NCBI RefSeq assembly: GCF_040760075.1
Contig: NZ_CP142884.1
Coordinates: 4,154,001 to 4,218,000 of the forward strand
Length of the DNA: 64,000 nt
Source: Sphingobacterium sp. R2
GTDB lineage: Bacteria > Bacteroidota > Bacteroidia > Sphingobacteriales > Sphingobacteriaceae
Direction of reading: 5' to 3'
In this document: positions 52,701-61,043 of the stretch, in pieces
How the letters are laid out: the number at the start of each line of letters is the position of its first letter
Numbering within the stretch: position 1 is the first letter of the stretch
Program-made: the position numbers and the translations under genes
The notes under the pieces: generated by a model
Seen by the model: the letters and a program-made list of their open reading frames with translations, nothing else
Database searches by the model: none
What the model was told of the DNA's origin: nothing

Positions 52701-53318
52701 CAGCTAGACGAATTCGGTACCATCAACCTGATGGCCAAAGAGGCTTTCGATGAGATGAACGAACGTTATGATTTCATCAATAAAGAAAAAGCAGATTTGA
52801 TCGAAGCAAAAGGCTCTTTGATGGCGACGATCAAGGAAATTGACGACACCGCTAAAGTGCAGTTCATGTTTACATTCGACGCAGTAAGAAATAACTTTGT
52901 CAAAGTATTCCGTTCGTTATTTAACGAAGAAGATAGCTGTGATCTGATCTTGACAGACCCAAACAATCCTTTGGATTCAGACATCGATATTATCGCTAGA
53001 CCAAAAGGGAAAAGACCATTGTCTATAAATCAGCTATCGGGTGGGGAGAAAACATTGACTTCAACAGCCTTACTGTTCTCACTATATCTTTCTAAGCCAG
53101 CGCCATTTTGTATATTCGATGAGGTGGATGCACCTTTGGATGATACCAACATTGATAAATTCAACAATATTATACGGGATTTTTCTAAAAATTCCCAATT
53201 TATAGTGGTCTCGCACAATAAGAAAACAATCGCAAGCACAGATATCATTTATGGGGTCACCATGGTAGAACAAGGTGTATCGCGCGTAGTGGCTGTGGAT
53301 CTACGTGAAGTGGCCTGA
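49776..53318 (+). CDS. smc: Chromosome segregation protein SMC
   Basis: ATPase that organises and helps segregate the chromosome. N-terminal Walker A GPNGCGKSN (about 32-40) in the head LEIKGFKSFGDKI; long coiled coils about 170-500 and 670-1010; a globular hinge about 515-645 (FPESIRFLKKNAGWKKQPPL ... SALDVITVDEKYKSLC); C-terminal head with signature LSGGEKTLTSTALLFSLYL and Walker B PFCIFDEVDAPLDD. 1180 residues, usual length. A proline-rich stretch (TTTPTPPPVPNNN) lies in the hinge. Its kleisin partners (scpA/scpB) are not in the window. A terminator follows. Confidence 0.97.
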   Translation: MQLTKLEIKGFKSFGDKITINFNDGVTAIVGPNGCGKSNVVDAIRWVLGEQSTKMLRSDKMENIIFNGTKNRKPANLAEVSLTFNNNNNILPTEFSTVTVTRKLFRNGDSEYRLNDVKCRLKDITDLFLDTGVGADSYSIIELKMIDEIINNKDNSRRNLFEEASGISKYKVRKKQTLAKLRDTEADLSRVDDLLFEITKNLKSLENQAKKAEKYTLLKSEYRQSSIDLAYYKIADFSTELERLQTQESNVQKDAQNVQQNILHAENDLQSLRQTNLEQEKNLSVQQKTTQEFINKIRGYESEKKIKNEKVKNLQDKENRLSIDINSDKQQLNHVVYTIKRLNEELFDEQNKLDGLKSNLESNKLEVEELRGQQQSAKGKLDIFNKSNADLQAKIYKLEKDLAVFTIQKEALLQELIRNSEDTEAKEKELQQFNSAVVELEGRVEAQQLQYDSANQLEEELQEQISQCQANLEEFKAQLAKDLRLVDAKQNEYNLTKSLVDNLEGFPESIRFLKKNAGWKKQPPLLSDVLFCQEDYRVAIENYLEPIMNHYVVDTQQDAVQAIQLLSDAAKGRANFFVLDAITTTPTPPPVPNNNLMSALDVITVDEKYKSLCTLLLQQVFILKKEHEKDLDEKLPESGQVILQKNGRYAKHHLGMSGGSVGLFEGKRIGRAKNLEVLSQEIKTINQEIGKLENKITAETARLETLRGNSQKELINELRFQFNRLNNELITVKTKQEQYQTFINNSQTRKRDIEEKVTAIESNLKIAEPQIQELRLEKEQSVIELALLQDQFHEISEILNEESTRYNQENIAYHQQLNKVSNIAKDLEFRETQKDDHEIRIEKNSAELVEVQEALRTTIPFEDDEDQDLIAMYEQKIALEDGLKELEDSYYADKEKINNLEDSLTQLRRSKEQSDFLVSEIKDKKTSLQIDLNALKERLSVEFNIELKDLIDREDIPQLTEDQATLAAKCSKLKKQLDEFGTINLMAKEAFDEMNERYDFINKEKADLIEAKGSLMATIKEIDDTAKVQFMFTFDAVRNNFVKVFRSLFNEEDSCDLILTDPNNPLDSDIDIIARPKGKRPLSINQLSGGEKTLTSTALLFSLYLSKPAPFCIFDEVDAPLDDTNIDKFNNIIRDFSKNSQFIVVSHNKKTIASTDIIYGVTMVEQGVSRVVAVDLREVA

Positions 53319-53336
53319 CAACGCAAAACAATAGCC

Positions 53337-53377
53337 AAAAAGAATAGCCGAGACTATAAATCTTGGCTATTCTTTTT
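53337..53377 (+). terminator. Terminator of smc
   Basis: Arms AAAAAGAATAGCCGAGA (53337-53353) and TCTTGGCTATTCTTTTT (53361-53377) with one G-T pair and a 7-base loop, then a T-run. Starts 19 bases after the stop codon. Confidence 0.88.
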
Positions 53378-53494
53378 TTAATCAATCTTCAACTCCAGTA
53401 CCATCCCTCATCTATTTGAAAGAAGCATAATGCAATACCTCGATATATTCAACAATCTTATCTTGCGGCGATTGATAAGTTATAGATTAAAATA

Positions 53495-53587
53495 GAAAGC
53501 CCAGAGCGGGGAACTCTGAGCTTTCGTTAGCCATATATTAACCTATTTATGAAAAGTATTTGTAGTAAAAACGCTACTTTTCTCTAA
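53495..53587 (+). ncRNA. Structured leader-like element, copy 1: hairpin plus 12-codon mini-ORF
   Basis: Hairpin with arms GAAAGCCCAGAG (53495-53506) and CTCTGAGCTTTC (53514-53525), one mismatch, loop CGGGGAA. It is followed by ATTAACCTATTTATGAAAAG, where the ATG (53549) opens MKSICSKNATFL and stops at 53587. The mini-ORF start can itself pair with its end (GAAAAGTA / TACTTTTC). A second copy with the same architecture lies 198 bases downstream. I see no full gene in 53380-53909. It could be an attenuator, a small RNA, or the decayed 5' end of a larger gene. Confidence 0.5.
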
Positions 53588-53692
53588 TCATTATGTCCAC
53601 CACATCCGTTTAACATTTTTTAACAGTTAGAGCATTCACAACATAGCGTAAGCACTACGTCTCCAATAATCCGCCTAATGGCTAGAATACAA

Positions 53693-53765
53693 TAAAGCTC
53701 GAAGTGGGGAACTCCGAGCTAACCTAACCAATTATTAACCTAAATTTATGAAAAGTCTAATCTAA
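53693..53765 (+). ncRNA. Structured leader-like element, copy 2: hairpin plus 5-codon mini-ORF
   Basis: Arms AGCTCGAAG (53696-53704) and CTCCGAGCT (53712-53720), one mismatch, loop TGGGGAA. It is followed by TAACC...ATTATTAACCTAAATTTATGAAAAG with ATG at 53748 opening MKSLI and stop at 53765. Loop and start-region sequences match copy 1, and the hairpin-to-ATG distance is conserved (about 55 bases), while stem sequences differ but keep the pairing. A short hairpin GAACATCCA/TGGTGTTC (53768-53786) follows. Confidence 0.5.
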
Positions 53766-53909
53766 GTGAACATCCATTTGGTGTTCTGATTAAGAAACGT
53801 AATCTGCCTAGATATTAGTATTAGAAACATAAGTTTTATTTGAAATTTGACATTTTTTAACAATTCAATAAGTAACTTTAATAAAAACGATCGCTTAAAT
53901 AAATATTTT

Positions 53910-54719
53910 ATGGCAGAATACGATTTAAATGAACTTCAAAAGATCCACGAAAACAAAGATGTTTTAAATTACTTGGAGCAACAGGGCATTCTTGAAATAA
54001 AAAAGTTCAACGATGTTTACGATTATGAAAAAGAGCTTTATGAACTACAGGTCAAGTTGTTGAAGCTCCAATACGAAATTATTGAAAAAGGGAAGCGGGT
54101 GCTCATTATTTTTGAAGGTAGGGACGCCGCTGGCAAAGGCGGCACAATAGGTCGCGTAGCCCAATATTTAAATCCTAAAAAGGTCCGTATTGTCGCTTTA
54201 CCGAAACCAACCGATGAAGAATCTGGACAGTGGTATTTTCAACGCTATATCAAGCAGCTTCCTAATGCCGGAGAAATTGTCATCTTCGATAGAAGCTGGT
54301 ATAACCGTGCAGTAGTGGAACCCGTATTTGGATTCTGCAGCAAAGAACAACATGAATTATTTATGAGTCAGGTTCCAGAATTTGAAAAACAATTAATTGA
54401 CGACGGTATCATTGTCATCAAGTTATTTCTGAGCATCAGCAGAGAAGAACAGGCCGAAAGATTAAAAGAGCGTCAGGAAGATATACTCAAGCGATGGAAA
54501 ATAGGAACGCTTGACCAACAGGCACAGGAAAAATGGGATATTTACACAAATTATATTGAAAACCTCTTTAAGAAAACAGGATCAAAAAAATCACCCTGGT
54601 TTGAAATTGTTAAAGACAATAAGAAAAAAGCACGATTGGCAGCTTTCAAGCTTATCATTAATGCCCTTGTCGGAAGCGAGCAGGAGCAAGTAGATTCCTT
54701 CGTTAAAAAACACGATTAA
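53910..54719 (+). CDS. ppk2: Polyphosphate kinase 2
   Basis: Transfers phosphate between polyphosphate and nucleotides (class I PPK2 usually makes GTP/ATP from GDP/ADP and polyP). P-loop FEGRDAAGKGG (68-78), lid-side GRVAQYLNPKKVRIVALPKPTDEE, Walker B IVIFDRSWYNRAVVEPV (about 123-139), and late KRWKIGTLDQQAQEKWD, SPWFEIVKDNKKKARL. 269 residues from the ATG at 53910; the frame reaches back to a TTG at 53847, which gives a 21-residue extension without similarity. A poor TAACTTTA box about 30 bases upstream may be its promoter. It follows the duplicated leader-like elements by 145 bp, so those might act on it. Confidence 0.94.
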   Translation: MAEYDLNELQKIHENKDVLNYLEQQGILEIKKFNDVYDYEKELYELQVKLLKLQYEIIEKGKRVLIIFEGRDAAGKGGTIGRVAQYLNPKKVRIVALPKPTDEESGQWYFQRYIKQLPNAGEIVIFDRSWYNRAVVEPVFGFCSKEQHELFMSQVPEFEKQLIDDGIIVIKLFLSISREEQAERLKERQEDILKRWKIGTLDQQAQEKWDIYTNYIENLFKKTGSKKSPWFEIVKDNKKKARLAAFKLIINALVGSEQEQVDSFVKKHD

Positions 54720-54741
54720 AGATTTTCAGCCCCACAAAAAG

Positions 54742-54793
54742 ATTCGTACAACAAAAAGAGAGAGCCCATGTTTACTCTTTCTGTTGTACGAAT
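54742..54793. terminator. Bidirectional terminator, ppk2 / pckA
   Basis: Perfect outer arms ATTCGTACAACA (54742-54753) and TGTTGTACGAAT (54782-54793), with inner AGAG/CTCT pairing. It lies 22 bases after ppk2 and 10 bases from the pckA stop. Confidence 0.82.
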
Positions 54794-54803
54794 GCAAAAT
54801 GAA

Positions 54804-56420
54804 TTAAACGAAGACAGTGGGCTCAATTTTAGGGCCTGCCTCGAGAACGCTCGCTGGCATTTGGTTATTAAATTTTTCAAAGTTTGCTATGAATAGTTTC
54901 GCCAAGCGTTTTGCCTGCATATCATAGGCCTCATCGTTATTCCATAAGCCCCGGGCATCCATGATTTGTTCGGGAACATACGCTCCGCAACTGGTCGGAT
55001 AATCTAACCCAAAGATATCGTGTCTATTAAATTGAGATTCTAATAATGAACCATCCATTGCGGCTCGGATTAACGCTCTGGTATAGGCAAGTTTAATCCG
55101 TCGTCCTATTCCGTAAGGACCTGCAATCCAGCCCGTATTCACTAACCAGACTTTAATATTACGATTCTGTTCTAGTTTTGAGCGAAGCAACGCCGCATAT
55201 TTCCCGGGATGCAGCGGTAAAAATGCCTGTCCAAAGCAAGTTGAAAATGCGGCCATAGGTTCCTTCACCCCCACCTCTGTACCCGCAACCTTAGCAGTAT
55301 AGCCACTTACAAAATGATAGACAGCCTGGTCGGTAGACAACAATGAAATTGGCGGAAGTACACCAAAAGCATCCGCTGTCAAGAAAAAAATATGAGCCGG
55401 CTCATTGCCTATACCGCTTATTTCAGCATTTTCCATGAAGTCAATTGGATAAGACACGCGCGTATTCTCGGTTTTACTGATGTCATTGTAATCAGGTTTA
55501 TCCTGATCATCCAAAATCACGTTTTCCAACAGCGAACCAAAACGAATGGCATGATAGATCTCCGGTTCTTTATCGGCTGTTAGACCAACACATTTGGCAT
55601 AACAACCACCTTCAAAATTGAAAACTCCCCGTTCACTCCACCCATGCTCATCGTCTCCAATTAACCGCCTGTTTTTATCAGCAGACAATGTCGTCTTTCC
55701 AGTACCCGAAAGCCCAAAAAACAATGCAGTATCTCCATCGTCGGAAGTATTAGCAGAACAGTGCATAGAAAGGACGTTATGCTCGAATGGTAAAATAAAA
55801 TTTAAGATGGAAAAAATGCTCTTTTTAATTTCCCCCGTATAACCTGTTCCAGCAATCAATACAATTTTCTTCGTAAAATCAATTGCAACAAAATTTTCGT
55901 TAAGGATACCATATGCATGTGGTTCTTTAATCAACAAGGTCGGAGCAGCTAAGATAGACCAAGGTGGCCGAACTTCTGGATTAGGCTCCTGACGTAAGAA
56001 CAAGTTGTTGGCAAATATACTTTGATAAGCTGTCTCTGTAACAACACGGATCCCAATTTGATAAATCGGATCAGCACCCGAAGCGCAATCTCTGATGTAT
56101 ATATTTCGCTCAGCCAGGTGCGAGGCTACCAGCGAAAATAGCGCCTCAAAATGATCTGGAGACATCCGTTGATTGATTTCCCCCCACCATACGTTGTCTT
56201 TAGTTAAAGAGTCCTCCACCAGGAAGCGGTCCTTGGGGGACCTCCCCGTAAATTTTCCCGTATCAGCGGCAAGCGCTCCTGTATCAGAAAGCCTTCCCTC
56301 TTGATTTACCAAAGCATGTTTAACCAATTCAGAAACGGGTAATTGATAAAATACACTCTTCGTGCTATCAATTTTCAAATATTTCAAATCAGGCGCGTTT
56401 CCAATGTTACCCTTTTTCAT
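54804..56420 (-). CDS. pckA: Phosphoenolpyruvate carboxykinase (ATP)
   Basis: Converts oxaloacetate and ATP to phosphoenolpyruvate, CO2 and ADP, the entry step of gluconeogenesis. Kinase-1a-type P-loop GLSGTGKTTLS (236-246), metal/substrate residues in DDEHGWSERGVFNFEGGCYAK, early TGRSPKDRFLVED, and the C-terminal NTGWIAGPYGIGRRIKLAYTRA. The ATG at 56420 gives 538 residues, the family's usual size; the frame's upstream extension to 56477 overlaps the -33 box and is rejected. It carries one of the two perfect consensus promoters of the window, consistent with strong expression. Confidence 0.97.
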   Translation of the reverse strand: MKKGNIGNAPDLKYLKIDSTKSVFYQLPVSELVKHALVNQEGRLSDTGALAADTGKFTGRSPKDRFLVEDSLTKDNVWWGEINQRMSPDHFEALFSLVASHLAERNIYIRDCASGADPIYQIGIRVVTETAYQSIFANNLFLRQEPNPEVRPPWSILAAPTLLIKEPHAYGILNENFVAIDFTKKIVLIAGTGYTGEIKKSIFSILNFILPFEHNVLSMHCSANTSDDGDTALFFGLSGTGKTTLSADKNRRLIGDDEHGWSERGVFNFEGGCYAKCVGLTADKEPEIYHAIRFGSLLENVILDDQDKPDYNDISKTENTRVSYPIDFMENAEISGIGNEPAHIFFLTADAFGVLPPISLLSTDQAVYHFVSGYTAKVAGTEVGVKEPMAAFSTCFGQAFLPLHPGKYAALLRSKLEQNRNIKVWLVNTGWIAGPYGIGRRIKLAYTRALIRAAMDGSLLESQFNRHDIFGLDYPTSCGAYVPEQIMDARGLWNNDEAYDMQAKRLAKLFIANFEKFNNQMPASVLEAGPKIEPTVFV

Positions 56421-56446
56421 ATTTTTTGTTTGTTTTAAAATGTGCT

Positions 56447-56478
56447 CAAATTTAAAAGCAATTTTCGCTAAAAACAAA
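56447..56478 (-). promoter_or_regulatory. Full consensus Bacteroidota promoter of pckA
   Basis: On the minus strand: TTTG (56478-56475), exactly 20 bases, TAAATTTG (56454-56447). Predicted leader about 20 bases. Together with the tRNA-Lys promoter this fixes the organism's promoter form. Confidence 0.85.
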
Positions 56479-56757
56479 ACATAATTATCTAAAAATCAAG
56501 CTTATTGTACAAAAAACACAAAAACAAAACGCTAACTATCAGTAGCTTACGAAGGTAAAAAGAATTGCATTTTTTAGCAACTTTTTTTAGCAACTCAAGT
56601 TATGGCCATTAAATAATATAATATATTTTTCGTAAATTGTCCCATCCTTTACAAATATTAATAGGCGTTAAAATTCTAGCTCAAAGGATCCTTGATTACT
56701 CAAAACGGCAAACAATGGTAATACGTACTGTTCAAAAAGTAAATACAAAATAACAAG
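56479..56757. other. AT-rich divergent region pckA / MBL gene
   Basis: Beyond the pckA promoter, about 280 very AT-rich bases, including a near-repeat TTTTTTAGCAACT (around 56570-56598) present twice in tandem. I see no gene, and no clear promoter for the MBL gene. Confidence 0.4.
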
Positions 56758-57594
56758 ATGAAATTATATGCTATAGAAACGGGATTCTTTAAACTCGATG
56801 GTGGGGCTATGTTTGGTGTGGTCCCTAAAAGCATCTGGAACAAGACAAACCCGGCAGATTCCAACAATATGTGTACCTGGGGAAATCGTCTGCTGCTCAT
56901 TGAGGATAGCAATCGATTAATGTTGGTGGACACGGGCCTTGGAGACAAGCAAAATGAAAAATTCTTTAGCTATTATTATCTTCATGGTGATGCAACATTA
57001 GACAGATCATTAAAAAATATTGGATTTCACCGAAATGACATCACCGATGTTATTCTAACCCACCTACATTTCGATCATTGTGGTGGTGCCATAGCGCGAG
57101 AAGGTGATCAACTTGTTCCGGCCTTTGAAAACGCTCATTTTTGGAGTAATGCAGACCATTGGTCTTGGGCAACTAACCCCAACGCCCGGGAGAAGGCTTC
57201 TTTTCTAAAAGAAAATATTCTTCCGATACAAGAGAGCGGACAATTAAAGTTTGTTGAAGATGTACAAAATCCATTCGGAAGCGATATCAGCATGCGCTAT
57301 GCAAATGGCCACACAGAATCCATGATGTTACCACAGGTTCAATACAAAGGAAAGACGATACTGTATATGGCTGATTTGCTCCCTTCGGTAGGCCATATAC
57401 CAATTCCCTACGTGATGGGATATGATGTACGTCCTTTAGTTACTATGGAAGAACGTCACAGCTACTGGAACGAAATAGTAGACAACGACTACATCCTGTT
57501 TTTTGAACACGATTCAGTTCACGAATGCTGCACACTACAACGTACCGAGAAAGGCATACGGGTAAAAGAGATCTTTAAGTTGGATGAAATTTAA
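56758..57594 (+). CDS. MBL-fold metallo-hydrolase
   Basis: Two-metal hydrolase of the metallo-beta-lactamase superfamily, quorum-quenching-lactonase-like (AiiA/UlaG-type length). Metal motif HLHFDH (H102, H104, D106, H107), then NGHTESM and YMADLLPS, and the last ligand in FFEHDS. Start LYAIETGFFKLDGGAMFGVVPKSIWNK and VDTGLGDK are typical of the Bacteroidota branch. 278 residues, no signal peptide, so cytoplasmic. The substrate is not evident; lactones and esters are likely guesses from the family. Confidence 0.92.
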   Translation: MKLYAIETGFFKLDGGAMFGVVPKSIWNKTNPADSNNMCTWGNRLLLIEDSNRLMLVDTGLGDKQNEKFFSYYYLHGDATLDRSLKNIGFHRNDITDVILTHLHFDHCGGAIAREGDQLVPAFENAHFWSNADHWSWATNPNAREKASFLKENILPIQESGQLKFVEDVQNPFGSDISMRYANGHTESMMLPQVQYKGKTILYMADLLPSVGHIPIPYVMGYDVRPLVTMEERHSYWNEIVDNDYILFFEHDSVHECCTLQRTEKGIRVKEIFKLDEI

Positions 57595-57626
57595 GGTGTA
57601 TCTTGAAAATAATAAAAACGCAAATG

Positions 57627-57660
57627 AACAAACAGGCTACGTTAAAGTAGCCTGTTTGTT
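57627..57660. terminator. Terminator between the MBL gene and the outer-membrane protein gene
   Basis: Perfect 14-bp stem AACAAACAGGCTAC / GTAGCCTGTTTGTT, loop GTTAAA, 33 bases after the MBL stop and 30 bases before the end of the convergent gene. Confidence 0.85.
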
Positions 57661-57689
57661 ATCCTATATAGTTTATTATCTTTTATGAT

Positions 57690-58562
57690 TTAAAACCTAA
57701 AGCCCAAAGCCCAATAGTTTTCAAAAAACCAGATCTGTTGCGACGCCTTGTCCACCCCTCTCCTTCCAGTTGTACGAATGTTGGTCAGATCAGTCCATCC
57801 AGTTTTAAAATTTCCTTGCAGGTACAGCCCTTTGTAAAAACGGTAGTGCAGCCCAACTTTCGCCGAAGCGCCATAACCAGCAATGTTCCAGAAGTGGTTT
57901 GCTCCCTCACCAAAAAGATGAACTTCCGAACGCGGAATTAGTAAACCTACATCTACACCAGATTCCATGGTCAGCACCTGTTGGCCCTTTCGATTATTGA
58001 TGATATCATCATAACGCTCCAAGCCTACCGAAGCAAAATTATAACCGTCGGTGTGCTCAAATGTTAGCATCGCGGAATCCACTGTAATCAATTCACCATT
58101 ATATTGACCGGCACGGTTTCCGGTCGGGATACCTGGATTAGAAATTTCTTCACCAATAAAACCTGAAATTTTTACCTGCTGGGGTATATCAACGACATAT
58201 TTCATGTGATCCCAGCCCAATGAAATGGAATAATTATCTTTGATATAATAACCAAAATGAAGGTTGAATTGTGGGATAGTCAACCGACTCGGATCAAAAT
58301 AAGTCGAACCAAATTTAGTTGGACGATCAGCAGCTTTTACATCGTGAAGAATAAAATCATAATTTGGACCTGTAAAATGAATATCGGATTTTGCATAGGA
58401 AGAGAAGTTATACCCCCAAAAGAAAAAGAATTTTCCTTTATTACTTTCGGTTCTCAAATTTTTTGGTTTGAAAATACTCTTTCCTATTTCGGGGTTTTCT
58501 TGTGCAAATAAAGCAGAAGCACTCAAGGCAAGCGCTCCAATTGTTAAAAATATTTTTCTCAT
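57690..58562 (-). CDS. Outer-membrane beta-barrel protein of unknown role
   Basis: 290 residues with signal peptide MRKIFLTIGALALSASALFAQ and a barrel of alternating aromatic/polar strands ending in an aromatic residue (WALGFRF), the outer-membrane insertion signature. Strand-like segments: FFFFWGYNFSSYAKSDIHF, FNLHFGYYIKDNYSISLGWDHMKY, SAKVGLHYRFYKGLYLQGNFKTGWTDL. I do not recognise a named family. The ATG at 58562 is used; the frame extends 12 codons upstream but through a promoter -7 box. Monocistronic. Confidence 0.85.
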   Translation of the reverse strand: MRKIFLTIGALALSASALFAQENPEIGKSIFKPKNLRTESNKGKFFFFWGYNFSSYAKSDIHFTGPNYDFILHDVKAADRPTKFGSTYFDPSRLTIPQFNLHFGYYIKDNYSISLGWDHMKYVVDIPQQVKISGFIGEEISNPGIPTGNRAGQYNGELITVDSAMLTFEHTDGYNFASVGLERYDDIINNRKGQQVLTMESGVDVGLLIPRSEVHLFGEGANHFWNIAGYGASAKVGLHYRFYKGLYLQGNFKTGWTDLTNIRTTGRRGVDKASQQIWFFENYWALGFRF

Positions 58563-58583
58563 ATCAGTGCTAAAAACGTTGCG

Positions 58584-58591
58584 CAAAAGTA
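58584..58591 (-). promoter_or_regulatory. -7 box of the outer-membrane protein gene
   Basis: TACTTTTG followed by CG on the minus strand, 21 bases before the ATG at 58562. It lies inside the longer reading frame and so decides the start. Confidence 0.6.
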
Positions 58592-58678
58592 CCGGCATTC
58601 TATTTTATAAGCAAATAAATTCAATGAGAATTAGTAAAATATGACGAAGATCACAGAAATGTCATCCCAAAACAAAAT

Positions 58679-58711
58679 AAAAAAGCCGCTTTATACGAAA
58701 GCGGCTTTTTT
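58679..58711. terminator. Terminator of the aconitase operon
   Basis: Arms AAAAAAGCCGCTTT and AAAGCGGCTTTTTT with a short loop, 16 bases downstream of the last aconitase gene on the minus strand, T-rich in that direction. Confidence 0.88.
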
Positions 58712-58727
58712 TGTATGCTCATCAATA

Positions 58728-60995
58728 CTATTGTGCTTGATTTTTGCGAATTATATTTAAGGCACCACCAGCTTTAAACCACTCAATCTGTTGCGCATTG
58801 TACGTATGATTTGCCAAGATCTGCTCTTGTGTTCCATCATCGTGGTGCAATACCAGCGTTAAGGGCTTACCTGGAGCAAATTCAGTTAAACCGATAATAT
58901 CGATCGTATCGTTCTCCTGAATTTTATCGTAATCATCCTTATTTGCAAAAGTCAATCCCAACATTCCTTGCTTTTTCAGATTTGTCTCGTGAATACGGGC
59001 GAAAGACTTCACCAATACTGCGCGAACACCCAAATGACGAGGCTCCATTGCAGCATGCTCACGGGATGAACCTTCTCCATAGTTTTCGTCACCAACGACA
59101 ATTGAACCAATACCCTGTGCTTTATAGTCACGTTGTGTTGCTGGCACAGGGCCATACTCGCCTGTCAATTGATTTTTAACGTTATCTGTTTTCTCATTGA
59201 AGAAGTTCACCGCACCGATCAACATGTTATTGGAGATGTTATCCAAATGACCACGGTATTTCAACCAAGGGCCAGCCATTGAAATATGGTCTGTCGTACA
59301 TTTACCTTTTGCTTTGATCAATAATTTCAAACCCTTCAAATCAGTACCTTCCCAAGCTGCGAAAGGCTGCAACAATTGAAGACGGTCAGAGGTAGGCGCC
59401 ACATCAACGACGACGGAACTACCGTCAACAGCGGGTGCTTGGTAACCCGGATCATCTACCGCAAATCCTTTAGTAGGTAATTCGTCCCCTACCGGTGGAT
59501 CCAATTTTACTTGCTCACCTTTACTATTCGTCAACGTATCAGTAACTGGATTGAAGCCCAGATCACCAGAAATCGCAATTGCCGCCACCAATTCCGGAGA
59601 AGCCACAAATGCATAGGTGTTCGGATTACCATCTGCACGTTTCGCAAAGTTACGATTGAATGAATGAACGATGGTATTTTTCTCTTGTTTATCAGCGCCT
59701 ACACGATCCCACATACCAATACATGGACCACAGGCATTCGTAAATATCGTTGCATTAAGGTCTTCAAATGTTTTCAGCAAACCATCACGATCAGCTGTAA
59801 AACGAACTTGCTCTGACCCCGGATTTATACCAAATTCAGCTTTAGTAATTAAACCTTTATCCACCGCTTGTTTTGCTATAGAGGCAGCACGTGACAAATC
59901 TTCATAGGACGAGTTTGTACATGAACCGATCAATCCCCATTCAACTTTTAAAGGCCAGCCATTTCTTTCAGCCTCTTCGCGCATCCGAGACACTGGCGTA
60001 TACAAGTCCGGTGTAAAAGGACCATTAAGAGATGGTTCTAATTCGGATAGATTAATCTCAATAAGCTGATCAAAATACTGTTCTGGGTTAGCATAAACTT
60101 CCGCGTCCGCAGTCAAATGTTGTTTAATCGCATTTGCCGCGTCGGCGACTTCAGCACGTCCTGTAGCACGTAGATAGCGCTCCATGGATTCATCATAACC
60201 AAAAGTCGACGTTGTCGCGCCAATTTCAGCGCCCATGTTACAAATGGTTCCCTTACCTGTACAAGATAGCGACTCTGCTCCCTCGCCAAAATATTCCACA
60301 ATCGCTCCAGTTCCCCCTTTGACGGTCAAGATACCAGCAACTTTAAGGATAACGTCTTTCGCGGCAGCCCATCCGCTTAACTTACCAGTCAATTTAACAC
60401 CGATTAATTTCGGGAATTTCAGCTCCCAAGGTAATCCAGCCATTACATCACAGGCATCAGCCCCGCCAACACCAATAGCAACCATACCCAATCCACCGGC
60501 ATTTACCGTATGTGAGTCTGTACCGATCATCATTCCGCCTGGAAACGCATAGTTCTCCAAAACGACTTGGTGAATAATACCAGCGCCAGGTTTCCAGAAA
60601 CCGATACCATACTTATTGGACACAGAACTCAAAAAGTTAAATACTTCAGAGCTTTCGTTTTTAGCTCGCGCTAAATCTTTGTCTGCTCCTTCTTTCGCCT
60701 GAATCAAGTGATCACAGTGAACGGTAGAAGGAACTGCAACTTTTGGACGTCCAGCTTGCATAAATTGCAATAATGCCATCTGAGCAGTAGCGTCCTGCAT
60801 AGCCACACGGTCTGGTGCGAAGTCGACGTATGAAACGCCACGCGTATAATCCTCAGTAGCATTGCCATCCCAAAGGTGTGCATACAATATTTTCTCAGAT
60901 AAAGTCAAAGGTTTATTAACCACCTGACGAGCAGCAGCAATGCGCTCGTCATAACGGCTATAGACCTTTTTAATCATATCAATATCAAAAGCCAT
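58728..60995 (-). CDS. Aconitate hydratase, mitochondrial-type (AcnA family)
   Basis: Isomerises citrate to isocitrate in the TCA cycle with a [4Fe-4S] cluster. Cluster ligands: Cys in GLIGSCTNSSYEDL and the pair CGPC in TNACGPCIGMWDR. Other blocks: PSTVHCDHLIQA, FWKPGAGIIHQ, MIGTDSHTVNAGGLGMVAIGVGGADA, DENYGEGSSREHAAMEPRHLG in the swivel domain. 755 residues with the lengths and blocks of the mitochondrial aconitase branch instead of the longer E. coli AcnA. It follows acnB by 48 bp, so both aconitases are in one operon. Confidence 0.95.
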   Translation of the reverse strand: MAFDIDMIKKVYSRYDERIAAARQVVNKPLTLSEKILYAHLWDGNATEDYTRGVSYVDFAPDRVAMQDATAQMALLQFMQAGRPKVAVPSTVHCDHLIQAKEGADKDLARAKNESSEVFNFLSSVSNKYGIGFWKPGAGIIHQVVLENYAFPGGMMIGTDSHTVNAGGLGMVAIGVGGADACDVMAGLPWELKFPKLIGVKLTGKLSGWAAAKDVILKVAGILTVKGGTGAIVEYFGEGAESLSCTGKGTICNMGAEIGATTSTFGYDESMERYLRATGRAEVADAANAIKQHLTADAEVYANPEQYFDQLIEINLSELEPSLNGPFTPDLYTPVSRMREEAERNGWPLKVEWGLIGSCTNSSYEDLSRAASIAKQAVDKGLITKAEFGINPGSEQVRFTADRDGLLKTFEDLNATIFTNACGPCIGMWDRVGADKQEKNTIVHSFNRNFAKRADGNPNTYAFVASPELVAAIAISGDLGFNPVTDTLTNSKGEQVKLDPPVGDELPTKGFAVDDPGYQAPAVDGSSVVVDVAPTSDRLQLLQPFAAWEGTDLKGLKLLIKAKGKCTTDHISMAGPWLKYRGHLDNISNNMLIGAVNFFNEKTDNVKNQLTGEYGPVPATQRDYKAQGIGSIVVGDENYGEGSSREHAAMEPRHLGVRAVLVKSFARIHETNLKKQGMLGLTFANKDDYDKIQENDTIDIIGLTEFAPGKPLTLVLHHDDGTQEQILANHTYNAQQIEWFKAGGALNIIRKNQAQ

Positions 60996-61043
60996 ATCTC
61001 TCTAATTTATTTGTTTAATTAAGTTACTAAACACTAATTATTA

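Noticed and set aside
53495..53786. CRISPR array or simple tandem repeat
   Set aside because: Only two diverged copies 198 bases apart, no regular spacers, no cas genes.
56421..56477. 19-residue extension of PckA
   Set aside because: It overlaps the perfect TTTG-N20-TAAATTTG promoter, so it cannot be translated from that transcript.
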